A DNA stretch of 16,487 nucleotides from JBJYKD01 sp049310025 (GTDB taxonomy: Bacteria > Bacillota > Thermosediminibacteria > Thermosediminibacterales > Tepidanaerobacteraceae): positions 1 through 16,487 of the forward strand of contig NZ_JBJYKD010000044.1 in NCBI RefSeq assembly GCF_049310025.1. Direction: 5' to 3'. Position 1 is the first letter of the stretch. Every line of letters starts with the position of its first letter. The notes below the pieces were generated by a model. That model was not told the origin of the DNA, did no database searches, and was given only the letters and a program-made list of their open reading frames with translations. This document shows positions 16,412 through 16,487 of the stretch, piece by piece. The translations under genes and the position numbers were made by a program.

Positions 16412-16487
16412 TCACCCCCCGTACAGCGACAGCAGCACGCCCGCCACTATGGCGGTGCCGATAACCCCGGCCACGTTGGGACCCATG
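16412..16487 (-). CDS. oadB: C-terminus of OadB-type Na+-translocating decarboxylase beta subunit (partial)
   Basis: The last 24 codons, to a TGA at 16412, encode MGPNVAGVIGTAIVAGVLLS followed by LYGG. This Gly-rich hydrophobic end with the N-V-A-G-x-I-G core is the final transmembrane segment of the OadB/GcdB/MmdB family, which couples decarboxylation of carboxybiotin to Na+ export. The rest lies beyond the right edge. It is 65 bp upstream of the carboxyltransferase gene with no terminator between, so the two are probably co-transcribed. Confidence 0.85.
   Translation of the reverse strand, partial: MGPNVAGVIGTAIVAGVLLSLYGG

Overview
The window reads as chromosome from an endospore-forming, anaerobic clostridial Firmicute, possibly a Thermoanaerobacterales-type thermophile. 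The reasons are LexA, Hfq and SpoVK of Firmicute type, the order mutS-mutL-miaA-hfq-spoVK-ynbB, strong AGGAGG-like ribosome sites, frequent TTG and GTG starts, moderate G+C, and a split carboxyltransferase/OadB pair typical of Na+-pumping anaerobes. The genus is not certain. Almost everything is on the minus strand; only lexA and a gene fragment at the left edge are on the plus strand.

Left edge (1-618): the C-terminal tail of an unrecognised plus-strand gene, a possible terminator, a tRNA T-arm-like scrap, and an unrecognised 59-residue minus-strand gene divergent from lexA. The lexA promoter carries a palindrome resembling a LexA box over its -35 region.

619-4932: lexA converges on, and overlaps by 21 bp, the end of a five-gene minus-strand operon. 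In transcription order it holds spoVK (AAA+ ATPase), a small TRAFAC-type GTPase, a polytopic membrane protein with two repeated Asp-rich motifs, a membrane-anchored CxxC protein, and a YnbB-type PLP enzyme. B. subtilis has spoVK-hflX-ynbB here, so the GTPase and its two membrane neighbours occupy the hflX slot. This is the least explained part of the window.

4996-12962: a DNA-repair and RNA-modification operon transcribed udg, miaB, mutS, mutL, miaA, hfq. It starts at a promoter just upstream of udg and ends at a strong intrinsic terminator after hfq. UDG, MutS and MutL repair DNA. MiaA prenylates A37 of tRNAs and MiaB then methylthiolates it. Hfq is the RNA chaperone. The mutS leader can fold so that its only Shine-Dalgarno sequence is paired.

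12965-16487: a vanW/G5 cell-envelope protein with its own terminator, a 559-bp stretch without an intact gene that holds a decayed RimL-type GNAT acetyltransferase, then the carboxyltransferase subunit of a biotin-dependent Na+-translocating decarboxylase and the last 24 codons of its membrane subunit OadB. No complete mobile element, CRISPR array or rRNA gene is visible.
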